A stretch of 64,000 nucleotides of DNA from Mesorhizobium sp. (GTDB taxonomy: Bacteria; Pseudomonadota; Alphaproteobacteria; Rhizobiales; Rhizobiaceae), in NCBI GenBank assembly GCA_004017275.1, contig SAKE01000016.1:78230-142229 (forward strand). The letters run 5' to 3'. The notes beneath the pieces are model-generated. The model had not been told where the DNA came from. It saw nothing but the letters and a program-made list of their open reading frames with translations, and made no database searches. A program made the translations under genes and the position numbers. Shown in pieces: positions 25,891 to 33,481 of this stretch (position 1 is its first letter; each line of letters opens with the position of its first letter).

Positions 25891-27138
25891 TCAATTTCTG
25901 AGCACTGCCCGTTTTCCCTGCAGGAACCGGCGCACCGCCGGGTCGCGTTCAAGGCCGATCGCCCGGTCATAGGCCTCGGTTGCCTGTGGCACCTGACCAA
26001 GCCTGGCCAGCAGACCGGCGCAGGCTGCCCAATAGGGCTGATAGTCATCAAGCCGGTTGTCGTCGCCCAGCACATAAAGGGCCGCCAATCCGGCCACGGC
26101 GCCCTCGGCCTCGGCAATCGCCACCGCGCGATTGATCGCCACCACCGGCGATCCCGCGATCGAAAGCAGCGCGTCGTAGAGCTCGCGGATCGCCACCCAG
26201 TCGGTGCGGCCGGTCAGCCGCCGTGCCGCATGTGCGGACTGCACGGCCGCCTCAAGCTGGTAGCGGCCGATGACGCCCATGGTGGCGGCGCGGCCGAGCA
26301 ACGCTTCCGCCTCATCGACCAAAGCGCGATCCCAGAGCGTATAGTCCTGCTCAGCCAGCGGCACGTAATCCCCAGCCGCATCGCGCCGTGCGGCGCGGCG
26401 CGCTTCGGCAAACAGCATCAGCGACAAGAGGCCAAGCGTCTCGGGCTCGTCCGGCATCAGCGAGACCACCAGCCGGCCGAGCCAGATGCCTTCGGTCGCC
26501 AGATTGCGGCGCCGCGTTTCGGTGCCCGCCGGATCGGACCAGCCTTCGGCGAAGGCGGCGTAGATCGCTTCCAGCACCGCATCCAGCCGTTCACCGAGTT
26601 CGGCCCGCTCCGGCACGCGGAACGGAATGCCGGTTTCACGGATGCGGCTCTTGGCGCGCACCAGGCGCTGGCCCATGGTTGCCGGCGAGACCAGGAAGGC
26701 GGACGCGATCGTCGCGGCGTCGAACCCCAGCACCGTCTGCAGGATGAGCGGCGAACGCACGCTCGATTCGATCGCCGGATGGGCGCAGACGAACATCAGC
26801 CGCAGCCGTTCGTCGGGCAGGTCTTCGTCGGTCATGTGCGCCTCCGCCTCCTCGGCAATCAGCTTGAGATGCTCGCGGCCGGCTTCGCTGGTCAGCCGCC
26901 GCCGCACCGCATCGACGCGGCGCCGCCTTGCCACCGCCAGCAGCCAGGCTTCCGGTTTCTTGGGTACGCCGGTTCGAGGCCATCGCTCCAGTGCGGCGGC
27001 GAAGGCATCGGCCAGCGCGTCCTCGGCGCCGGCCACGTCGCGCGTGCGCGCCGCGAGCCAGGCGACAAGCTTGCCGTAGCTTTGCCGGGCGGCGACTTCC
27101 GCCGCCGCCCGCGCGATCTCCTGGCCATTCTCCATCAC
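25891..27138 (-). CDS. ECF42-type RNA polymerase sigma factor with C-terminal TPR-like extension
   Basis: 415 residues. Sigma region 2 is near residues 20-85 (DVAGAEDALADAFAAALERWP, KPEAWLLAVARRRRVDAVRR). Region 4 is near 125-180 (LQTVLGFDAATIASAFLVSPATMGQRLVRAKSRI). The long C-terminal part (about 190-415) is helical and repeat-like (AINRAVAIAEAEGAVAGLAAL, ATEAYDRAIGLERDPAVRRFL), which defines the ECF42 group. That group is characteristically found next to DGPF/YCII genes and lacks a classic anti-sigma factor. Here its start overlaps the neighbouring DGPF gene (ATGA at 27135-27138), so it is read from the DGPF promoter. Confidence 0.92.
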   Translation of the reverse strand: MMENGQEIARAAAEVAARQSYGKLVAWLAARTRDVAGAEDALADAFAAALERWPRTGVPKKPEAWLLAVARRRRVDAVRRRLTSEAGREHLKLIAEEAEAHMTDEDLPDERLRLMFVCAHPAIESSVRSPLILQTVLGFDAATIASAFLVSPATMGQRLVRAKSRIRETGIPFRVPERAELGERLDAVLEAIYAAFAEGWSDPAGTETRRRNLATEGIWLGRLVVSLMPDEPETLGLLSLMLFAEARRAARRDAAGDYVPLAEQDYTLWDRALVDEAEALLGRAATMGVIGRYQLEAAVQSAHAARRLTGRTDWVAIRELYDALLSIAGSPVVAINRAVAIAEAEGAVAGLAALYVLGDDNRLDDYQPYWAACAGLLARLGQVPQATEAYDRAIGLERDPAVRRFLQGKRAVLRN

Positions 27139-27488
27139 ATGGTCTGTTCCCAGATCGGCCGCAGTTCGACCGTGCCAGCGCTGGCGGCGGGGCAGCGTGC
27201 CGCCCAGGCGATCGCCGCGTCGGCATCCTCGGCCTCGATCATGTAGAAGCCGGCGAGCTGCTCCTTGGTGTCGGCGTAGGGGCCGTCGAGCACGTTGGTC
27301 TTGCCGTTGGCCATCCGCACCGAAGTGGCGGCCTGGGTTGGCTTCAGCCGGTCGCCGGCCAGCCAGGCGCCGGATTTCTTCAACGCCTCGGTATAGGCGC
27401 CATAGGCTGCGCTGATCTCGTAGGTCTTATCGGTCGGCGCGGCCGCCATCGCGGCTTCGTTGACGTAGATCAAAAGCATGTATCGCAT
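27135..27488 (-). CDS. DGPF/YCII-related protein, copy 1
   Basis: 117 residues. MRYMLLIYVNEAAMAA starts the ferredoxin-like YCII fold. VLDGPYADTKEQLAGFYMIEAEDADAAIAWA is the DGPF-type core (DGPY here), and the tail ends VELRPIWEQTM. It is coupled to the sigma gene. It is a close tandem duplicate of the gene at 27579-27953. Its function is unknown; the family is the usual partner of ECF42 sigma factors. Confidence 0.9.
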   Translation of the reverse strand: MRYMLLIYVNEAAMAAAPTDKTYEISAAYGAYTEALKKSGAWLAGDRLKPTQAATSVRMANGKTNVLDGPYADTKEQLAGFYMIEAEDADAAIAWAARCPAASAGTVELRPIWEQTM

Positions 27489-27537
27489 GGTCTTCTCCCG
27501 TTTTCTCGAAGGCCGCTTCGTTGCTGGCCGACCCTAT

Positions 27538-27564
27538 GTCGCGTGGCCTAGACCGATTTCGACA
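27538..27564 (-). promoter_or_regulatory. Predicted ECF sigma promoter, copy 1
   Basis: Read on the minus strand: TGTCGA (27564-27559), 17 bases, then CGAC (27541-27538), about 50 bases before the ATG at 27488. The same boxes and spacing recur before the second DGPF gene (28003-28029). From memory, ECF42 promoters have TGTCGA at -35 and a CGAC/CGTC-like -10, so this is probably the target of the adjacent sigma factor. Confidence 0.75.
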
Positions 27565-27578
27565 GGCACCGCGAAAAA

Positions 27579-27953
27579 TCATTCGGCGGCGTCGGACAGG
27601 TACTCGGTCATTTCCCAGATCGGGCGCACCTCGACCGTACCGGTGCTGGCTGCCGGACAGCGTCCACCCCATTCCTTGGCCGTGTCGATGTCGGTCGCCT
27701 CGATGATGTAGAAGCCGGCAAGTTGCTCCTTGGTGTCGGCATAGGGGCCATCGAGCACGTTGGTGTTGCCGTTGGCCATCCGCACCGAGGCGGCCGCCTG
27801 GGTCGGGCGCAGCCGGTCGCCGGCCAGCCATGCGCCGGATTTCTTCAACGCTTCGGTATAGGCGCCATAGGCCGCGAGGACCTGCTTGGTCTTGTCGCGC
27901 GGCGCATTCGCCGTCGCTGCCTCGTCATTGTAGATCAAAAGCATGTATCGCAT
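27579..27953 (-). CDS. DGPF/YCII-related protein, copy 2
   Basis: 124 residues, matching copy 1 over nearly its whole length (MRYMLLIYNDEAATANAPRDK, VLDGPYADTKEQLAGFYIIEATDIDTAKEW), with a few extra C-terminal residues (TEYLSDAAE). The gene and upstream promoter were duplicated together, and 90 bases separate the copies. Divergence is concentrated near the ends and in the residues around 80-90. Function unknown. Confidence 0.9.
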   Translation of the reverse strand: MRYMLLIYNDEAATANAPRDKTKQVLAAYGAYTEALKKSGAWLAGDRLRPTQAAASVRMANGNTNVLDGPYADTKEQLAGFYIIEATDIDTAKEWGGRCPAASTGTVEVRPIWEMTEYLSDAAE

Positions 27954-28002
27954 GATGTTCTCCCATTTTGTCGAACGGCCGCTTCGTGCGGGCCGACCCT
28001 AT

Positions 28003-28029
28003 GTCGTGCGGTCTCGGCCGATTTCGACA
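28003..28029 (-). promoter_or_regulatory. Predicted ECF sigma promoter, copy 2
   Basis: On the minus strand TGTCGA (28029-28024), 17 bases, CGAC (28006-28003), then ATAGGG as in copy 1. The ATG of the DGPF gene is 50 bases further on (27953). Both copies also share GCCTGTCGAAATCGG, so the block was duplicated with the gene. Confidence 0.75.
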
Positions 28030-28208
28030 GGCGCTGGAAAATCTTTCGGCCTTGGTCGTGTCATGCGCAAGCAGGCGCCCGCCTCTGCGGCACTCAACCG
28101 TTCGTCTAATGGGTGCAATTGCGGGTTGGCATTTGCCGCCTGCCGTCTAAACTCGCCCCTGTTCGCGTCAGGGAGGTGATGCGGCCGCTATTTCAGGGAG
28201 GAAATCAA

Positions 28209-29168
28209 ATGTTCCATTTCAGAACGAAATTTGTTGCGGCCAGCGCCGTGGCGCTCTCGCTTGGTCTTGGCTCTGTCTCGGCCAAGGCGCAGGAATTCAT
28301 CAACGTGCTGACCGGCGGCACGTCCGGCGTCTATTACCCGCTCGGCGTAGCGCTGTCGGAAATCTACGGCAAGGGCATCGAAGGCGCCCGCACCCAGGTG
28401 CAGGCGACCAAGGCTTCGGTCGAAAACCTCAATCTGCTGCAGCAGGGCAAGGGCGAGATCGCCTTCGCGCTCGGCGATTCCGTCAAGATGGCCGCCGAAG
28501 GCAACACCGAGGCCGGTTTCCCCGGCAAGCTCGACAAATTGCGCGGCATCGCTGCCATCTATCCCAACTACATCCAGATCGTCGCCAGCCAGGAGTCCGG
28601 AATCAAGACGCTGGCCGACCTCAAGGGCAAGAGCCTGTCGGTCGGCGCGCCCGCGTCCGGCACCGAGCTCAACGCCCGCGCCATCTTCGCCGCCGCCGGG
28701 CTGAAATACGAGGATCTCGGCCGGGTCGAATATCTGCCCTTCGCCGAATCGGTCGAGCTGATCAAGAACCGCCAGCTCGACGCCACGCTGCAATCGGCCG
28801 GGCTCGGCGTCGCCTCGATCCGCGACCTTGCCACCTCCGTGCCGATCAATGTCGTGGCGGTGCCGGCGCAAGACGTCACCAAGATCGGCTCGCCATATCT
28901 TTCGGTGGTCATTCCCAAGGGCACCTATGAGGGCCAGAGCGAGGATATCGCTACCGCCGCCGTCGGCAATTTCCTCATCACCCGCGCCGATGTCTCCGAC
29001 GATACCGCCTATCAGATGACAAAGCTGATCTTCGAGCATCTCGACCAGCTTGCCGCGGCACATGCCGCCGCCAAGGCGATCGACCCGGCCAAGGCACTCG
29101 ACGGCATGCCGGTGCCGCTGCACCCGGGTGCCGAGCGGTATTACAAGGAGAATGGATTGTTGAAGTAG
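28209..29168 (+). CDS. TAXI-family TRAP transporter solute-binding protein
   Basis: 319 residues from ATG 28209. The signal peptide is residues 1-27 (VALSLGLGSVSAKA-QE). The mature protein opens with INVLTGGTSGVYYPLGVALSEIY, the TAXI signature, and contains VQATKASVENLNLLQQGKGEIAFALGD. It binds an unknown organic acid or amino acid in the periplasm and delivers it to the fused permease at 29402. Sodium-coupled uptake is the family norm. A repeat element lies between the two genes. Confidence 0.93.
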   Translation: MFHFRTKFVAASAVALSLGLGSVSAKAQEFINVLTGGTSGVYYPLGVALSEIYGKGIEGARTQVQATKASVENLNLLQQGKGEIAFALGDSVKMAAEGNTEAGFPGKLDKLRGIAAIYPNYIQIVASQESGIKTLADLKGKSLSVGAPASGTELNARAIFAAAGLKYEDLGRVEYLPFAESVELIKNRQLDATLQSAGLGVASIRDLATSVPINVVAVPAQDVTKIGSPYLSVVIPKGTYEGQSEDIATAAVGNFLITRADVSDDTAYQMTKLIFEHLDQLAAAHAAAKAIDPAKALDGMPVPLHPGAERYYKENGLLK

Positions 29169-29205
29169 CTGAGGGTAGTTCGGCAATTCGACATGTCTTC
29201 GCCAA

Positions 29206-29365
29206 GCGCCCCCCTCTGCCCTGCCGGGCATCTCCCCCTCAAGGGGGGAGATTGGCCGTCGTTACGTCCTTGGCCAATTACTGACGTTGCAGGACGTGCG
29301 CCGACATCGATGTTGCCGATCTCCTCCCTGGAGGGGGAGATGCCCGGCAGGGCAGAGGGGGGCGC
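29206..29365. repeat. Inverted repeat with perfect 35-bp arms, family B copy 1
   Basis: Arm 29206-29240 (GCGCCCCCCTCTGCCCTGCC...) is the exact reverse complement of 29331-29365. A related element is at 36040-36188. It lies inside the TRAP gene set, between binding protein and permease, where a strong stem could protect the upstream mRNA and set a higher level for the binding protein. Confidence 0.85.
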
Positions 29366-29401
29366 CTCGCATTGCAATTTGCTCGCTTTGGAGTCTGTCG
29401 G

Positions 29402-31522
29402 ATGAGCGAAGCAACGCCTGGAGCGACAACCGACGGCAAATCCACCAAGTTCCATCTCCCTGCCGTCGAAGAGCAGGTCGAAGGGCTGCCGCCCGGCTTC
29501 GGCGACGGCATCGCCGGCAAGGTTGCCTTTCTCATCGCCGTCGCCTTTTCCGTGTTCCAGATCTATGTCGCCGCCTATGGCAGCATTCCGAGCCAGGTGG
29601 TGCGGGCCATGCATGTCGGCTTCCTGCTGCTGCTCGGCTTTGGCCTGATCGCCAACCTGCGCGCCAAGAGCATGCCGGCGAAGGTCCTGTTCTGGACGCT
29701 CGGGGCGCTCGGCCTCGGCACTGGCCTCTACAATTGGGTGTTCTACACCGACCTCATTCGGCGCTCCGGCTTCCTGACCACGCCGGACCTGATCGTCGGC
29801 GCGGTGCTGGTGGTGCTGGTCTTCGAGGCAGCGCGGCGGCTGATGGGGCTGCCGCTGGCGGTCATCGCCTTCATCTTTCTCGCCTATTGTTTCGTCGGCA
29901 ACCATCTGCCGCCGCCGCTCGTCCATCGCGGCTATGATTTCGCCCAGCTCGTCGACACCTTCGCCTACGGCACCGAAGGCATATACGGCACGCCGATCTA
30001 CGTCTCGGCCGCCTACATCTTCATCTTCGTCGTCTTTGCCGCCTTCCTCGAACGCGCCGGCATGATCGCGCTGTTCAACGATTTCGCGCTCGGCCTGGTC
30101 GGCTCGTGGCGCGGCGGTCCGGCGCAGGTCTGTGTGCTGTCGTCGGCGCTGATGGGCACCATTTCAGGCTCGGGTGTGGCCAATGTCGTGGCCAGCGGCC
30201 AGTTCACCATCCCGTTGATGAAACGCTTCGGCTTCCGCTCGGCCTTTGCCGGCGCCGTCGAGGCGACCTCCTCGATGGGCGGCCAGATCATGCCACCGGT
30301 GATGGGCGCGGTGGCCTTCATCATGGCCGAGACGCTGAACGTGCCTTATGCCGAAGTGGTCAAGGCGGCGATCATCCCGGCGCTGCTCTATTTCGGCGCC
30401 TGCTTCTGGCAGGTGCATCTGGAAGCCGGCAAGGCCGGTCTGCACGGTATGGCCAAGGCGGACCTGCCGAACCCGTGGGATGCGGTGCGGCAACACTGGC
30501 CGCTGGTGCTGCCGCTGGCGGCGCTGATCTATCTTTTGTTTGCCGGCTATACGCCGATCTTCGCCGGCACGATGGGCCTGGCGCTGACCATCGTGCTCAT
30601 CCTCGGCACGCCGCTGGCGGCAGCGATCGGGCCGCTCGCCTTCCGCATCGTCTTCTGGCTGGCGCTCGGGCTTGCCGCCGCCTCGTTCATGAAGTTCGGC
30701 GTCAACCTCCTCGGCCTCGTCATCGCCGCACTGGTCGTCGCCTGCTTCACCTTCAAGGGCGGCCGCGAGACGCTGCAAATCTGCGTCGACTCTCTAGCAG
30801 AAGGGGCAAAGAACGCGCTGCCGGTCGGCATTGCCTGCGCCATCGTCGGCATCGTCATCGGCACGCTGACGCTGACCGGCATCGCCTCGACCTTCATCGG
30901 CTGGATCATCTCGATCGGCGAGAACAATCTGTTCCTGTCGCTGGTGCTGACCATGGTCACCTGCCTGGTGCTCGGCATGGGCATCCCGACCATTCCCAAC
31001 TACATCATCACCTCGTCGCTGGCCGGGCCGGCGCTGTTGTCGCTCGGCGTGCCGCTGCTGGTCAGCCACATGTTCGTCTTTTATTTCGGCATCATGGCCG
31101 ATTTGACGCCGCCGGTGGCGCTGGCCGCGTTCGCCGCCGCACCGATGGCCAAGGAGAGCGGTCTCAAGATCGGCATCCAGGCGACCAAGCTCGCCATTGC
31201 CGGCTTCGTGGTGCCGTTCATGGCGGTCTACACGCCAGCGCTGATGCTGCAGGACGCCGGGCCGATCGCCACCCAGTTCGGCTATCCCGTCGAGGTCGCC
31301 TATATCGTCGCCAAGGCGTGCATGGGCATCGTGCTGTGGGGTGCTGCCGCCGTCGGCTTCCTTGCCAGGCGTATGGCGTGGTGGGAGCGACTGCTTGCCT
31401 TCGCCGCCGGCGTGCTGCTGGTCGCCGCGGTGCCGCTCACCGACGAGGCCGGCTGGGCGCTGTCGCTGGCCTGGATCGGCTGGCACTGTTTTCGTGCGCG
31501 GCAGGCTTCAGTCAGAACATGA
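29402..31522 (+). CDS. TRAP transporter fused permease (4TM/12TM)
   Basis: 706 residues from ATG 29402. About four helices of the small (DctQ-like) part are followed by about twelve or more helices of the large (DctM-like) part. SGSGVANVVASGQFTIPLMKRFGF and TSSMGGQIMPPVMGAVAFIMAE are typical of the fused TAXI-TRAP permeases, as is VLGMGIPTIPNYIITSSLAGPAL. It is an inner-membrane, ion-driven importer with the TAXI protein upstream. The stop overlaps the start of the DUF1850 gene (ATGA at 31519-31522). Confidence 0.94.
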   Translation: MSEATPGATTDGKSTKFHLPAVEEQVEGLPPGFGDGIAGKVAFLIAVAFSVFQIYVAAYGSIPSQVVRAMHVGFLLLLGFGLIANLRAKSMPAKVLFWTLGALGLGTGLYNWVFYTDLIRRSGFLTTPDLIVGAVLVVLVFEAARRLMGLPLAVIAFIFLAYCFVGNHLPPPLVHRGYDFAQLVDTFAYGTEGIYGTPIYVSAAYIFIFVVFAAFLERAGMIALFNDFALGLVGSWRGGPAQVCVLSSALMGTISGSGVANVVASGQFTIPLMKRFGFRSAFAGAVEATSSMGGQIMPPVMGAVAFIMAETLNVPYAEVVKAAIIPALLYFGACFWQVHLEAGKAGLHGMAKADLPNPWDAVRQHWPLVLPLAALIYLLFAGYTPIFAGTMGLALTIVLILGTPLAAAIGPLAFRIVFWLALGLAAASFMKFGVNLLGLVIAALVVACFTFKGGRETLQICVDSLAEGAKNALPVGIACAIVGIVIGTLTLTGIASTFIGWIISIGENNLFLSLVLTMVTCLVLGMGIPTIPNYIITSSLAGPALLSLGVPLLVSHMFVFYFGIMADLTPPVALAAFAAAPMAKESGLKIGIQATKLAIAGFVVPFMAVYTPALMLQDAGPIATQFGYPVEVAYIVAKACMGIVLWGAAAVGFLARRMAWWERLLAFAAGVLLVAAVPLTDEAGWALSLAWIGWHCFRARQASVRT

Positions 31523-31902
31523 GCCTGTGCATCCTGGCCGCCGGCAAGACGGTGACGCTCTCCGTTGCCGCCTTCACGCTGTCATGGACCCATTCGGTGG
31601 AACGGACGCGCTGGCAGGAAGACTGGAAGGTCACGCCTTCCGGGCTGCAGGTGGTCGAAGCCCGCATCGAGGGCTCGGGCGCCGGCATGGAACCGCCGGA
31701 AGGCGCGGTGCTGCACGACGGCTGGTGGATCTACGCGCCTGATGTCGGCTCACAGCGGCGCATCGTGCTTGCCGCCTCCGGCGCGACCGGTGGCGGCTGG
31801 ACGCTGTGCACGGTTCAAGGCTGCAGGGAACTGGGCAAGACGGCCGGCGATACAATCGTGCTGGAGCCCTGCGGACGGGACGGCACCAGCCAGCCGCGGT
31901 AG
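31519..31902 (+). CDS. DUF1850 domain protein of the TAXI-TRAP set
   Basis: 127 residues from ATG 31519, overlapping the permease stop. The N-terminus is mildly hydrophobic (LCILAAGKTVTLSVAAFTLSWTHSVERTRWQEDWKV). The HSVE-xxxWxEdW stretch and PPEGAVLHDGWWIYAPD identify DUF1850, a family that consistently accompanies TAXI-TRAP genes. It may be exported and assist the transporter. Mechanism is unknown. Confidence 0.88.
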   Translation: MSLCILAAGKTVTLSVAAFTLSWTHSVERTRWQEDWKVTPSGLQVVEARIEGSGAGMEPPEGAVLHDGWWIYAPDVGSQRRIVLAASGATGGGWTLCTVQGCRELGKTAGDTIVLEPCGRDGTSQPR

Positions 31903-32609
31903 CGCATAATCAAGCCGGGAGGGTTTCCCATGACACGAAGCCAACCAGCGACGGTATCAAAGCCGTGGCGATGTCGCACGCCGCCTGCCGGCGAGAGCGG
32001 GACGCTCGGCGCGATAGGTGGTGGCGCGGGTAGAGGCGGCCGGCCTGCAGATCCGGCTGTCGTGGCGATTTTCGAACGTCATGATCAGTGCGCGCTCACG
32101 CCGAGCGAGGTGCCGCGACGGGCGCAAGCCGGGCCGGGGCCGCGCATGTAGTAGCGCTCGGGCCGATAGGTCGGCGCGACGAATTCGCGGATGGCGGCGA
32201 CATAGCCGATGAGGTGCGCGAGGAAGTTCATTTTACCTGTCCCTGTCCCGATTTTCGGATGTCCCTTCCGAATTGCGAGAATGATAGCATCGAGGCGTGA
32301 ATAGTCGGTGAACGTGATGTTAATTTCTGGTCGAAAACTCGTCGCTTCATGGCTGGATTGCGGCTGATTCGGGGTCTTTCCGTGCAGTTCGTCGGCATTC
32401 TGGCCAATGTGACTTTTGCATCACATATGTTTCGTTTGAATGTCGTCCGCGCGCGGTTCTGTTTCAAGTTTTGCCGCGTCCGTGAAATTTAAGCGCTTGG
32501 CGTCTTGGCGTCCGGGAAACGATCCTTTTGCATCTGAACGCCCGCGCGGCGGAACTGGAGTGGCGTCTGTCCGTTCTCACCCTCATCGGGTTCTTGAAGG
32601 GAATATCTC
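31903..32609. other. Long intergenic space between the TRAP set and ku
   Basis: About 700 bases with no convincing long gene. Frames here on the plus strand have low-complexity, unrealistic products. The left part (31930-32230) contains one plausible small minus-strand frame (listed at 32085-32231). The right part (32280-32560) is AT-richer, with stretches such as TGATGTTAATTTCTGG, and probably holds the ku promoter. Confidence 0.5.
32085..32231 (-). CDS. Candidate 48-residue protein
   Basis: ATG 32231 to TGA 32085. The sequence begins MNFLAHLIGYVAAIREFVA and continues TYRPERYYMRGPGPACARRG, aromatic and arginine-rich with good alphaproteobacterial codon use. A weak purine run (GGGACAGG) precedes the start. 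It is short, so chance cannot be excluded. No domain is recognised. Confidence 0.35.
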   Translation of the reverse strand: MNFLAHLIGYVAAIREFVAPTYRPERYYMRGPGPACARRGTSLGVSAH

Positions 32610-33470
32610 ATGGCGCCGCGTCCGGCCTGGAAGGGCTATTTGAAGCTGTCGCTGGTCACCTGTGCCGTCGAGCTGACCAACGTCGTCACCCATACCGAGA
32701 GGGTCTCGTTTCGCATTCTCAACCGCAAGACCGGCAACACGGTCAAGCGCATCTATGTCGATGCGGAAACCGGCAAGCCGCTGGGCGACGACGACGAGAT
32801 CAAGGGCTATGAACTGGACGACGGCGATTTCGTCCATATCGAGGAAGACGAGATCGAGGCGGTGCAGATCGAATCCTCGCACACGATGGCGCTGGACGGT
32901 TTCGTCGACAAATCCTCGATCCAGCAGATCTATCTCGACACGCCCTACTATGTCGCACCAGCCGACAAAGTTTCGGAAGAGGCCTTCGCCGTCATCCGCG
33001 ACGCGATGGCGGGCAAGAAGATGGCCGGACTGGCGCGGATCGTGCTCTATCAACGCGAACGGCCCGTGGTGATCGAGCCGCTCGGCAAAGGCATGGTGCT
33101 GACGACGCTGCGCTACGACAACACGGTGCGCCAGCCGGACACCGTCTTCGGCGACATCAAGTCGGTGAAGACCGATCAGGAGATGACAGATCTCGCCGAG
33201 CTCATCATCGACAAAAAGAAGGCAAAGTTCGATCCCTCGAAATTCGACGACAAATACGAGGACGCACTGCTGGAGCTGATCCGCGCCAAGAAGGCCGGCC
33301 ACCGGGCGCCGAAGGCCAAGGCGGCGCCAAAACCCTCCAATGTCGTCAATCTGTTCGACGCGCTGAAGAAGAGCCTGTCGTCGGATAGCGGCTCAGCGAA
33401 GGCTCCCTCTTCGGCGAAGGCCAAACGCGCCAAGCCGAAAGCCAGCGCGCCCAAACGCAAATCGGCCTGA
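32610..33470 (+). CDS. ku: Non-homologous end-joining protein Ku
   Basis: 286 residues. It binds DNA double-strand ends as a homodimer ring and recruits LigD. The core runs from MAPRPAWKGYLKLSLVTCAVEL to about residue 230 (TDLAELIIDKKKAKFDPSKFDDKYEDALLELI). A Lys/Ala/Pro-rich tail of about 50 residues follows and probably contacts DNA. The next gene is ligD, 11 bases downstream, forming an operon. Confidence 0.95.
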   Translation: MAPRPAWKGYLKLSLVTCAVELTNVVTHTERVSFRILNRKTGNTVKRIYVDAETGKPLGDDDEIKGYELDDGDFVHIEEDEIEAVQIESSHTMALDGFVDKSSIQQIYLDTPYYVAPADKVSEEAFAVIRDAMAGKKMAGLARIVLYQRERPVVIEPLGKGMVLTTLRYDNTVRQPDTVFGDIKSVKTDQEMTDLAELIIDKKKAKFDPSKFDDKYEDALLELIRAKKAGHRAPKAKAAPKPSNVVNLFDALKKSLSSDSGSAKAPSSAKAKRAKPKASAPKRKSA

Positions 33471-33481
33471 GGACACGAGCG

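Noticed and set aside
30106..31518. Long plus-strand frame within the TRAP permease gene in a second frame
   Set aside because: Its first 470 codons are a shadow of the permease, with Arg/Gly/His-rich, unrealistic composition. Only the last 127 codons (from 31519) are the real DUF1850 gene.
31930..32151. Plus-strand 73-codon frame after DUF1850
   Set aside because: Low-complexity Arg/Pro/Gly-rich product and no domain; the opposite strand has a more realistic short frame.
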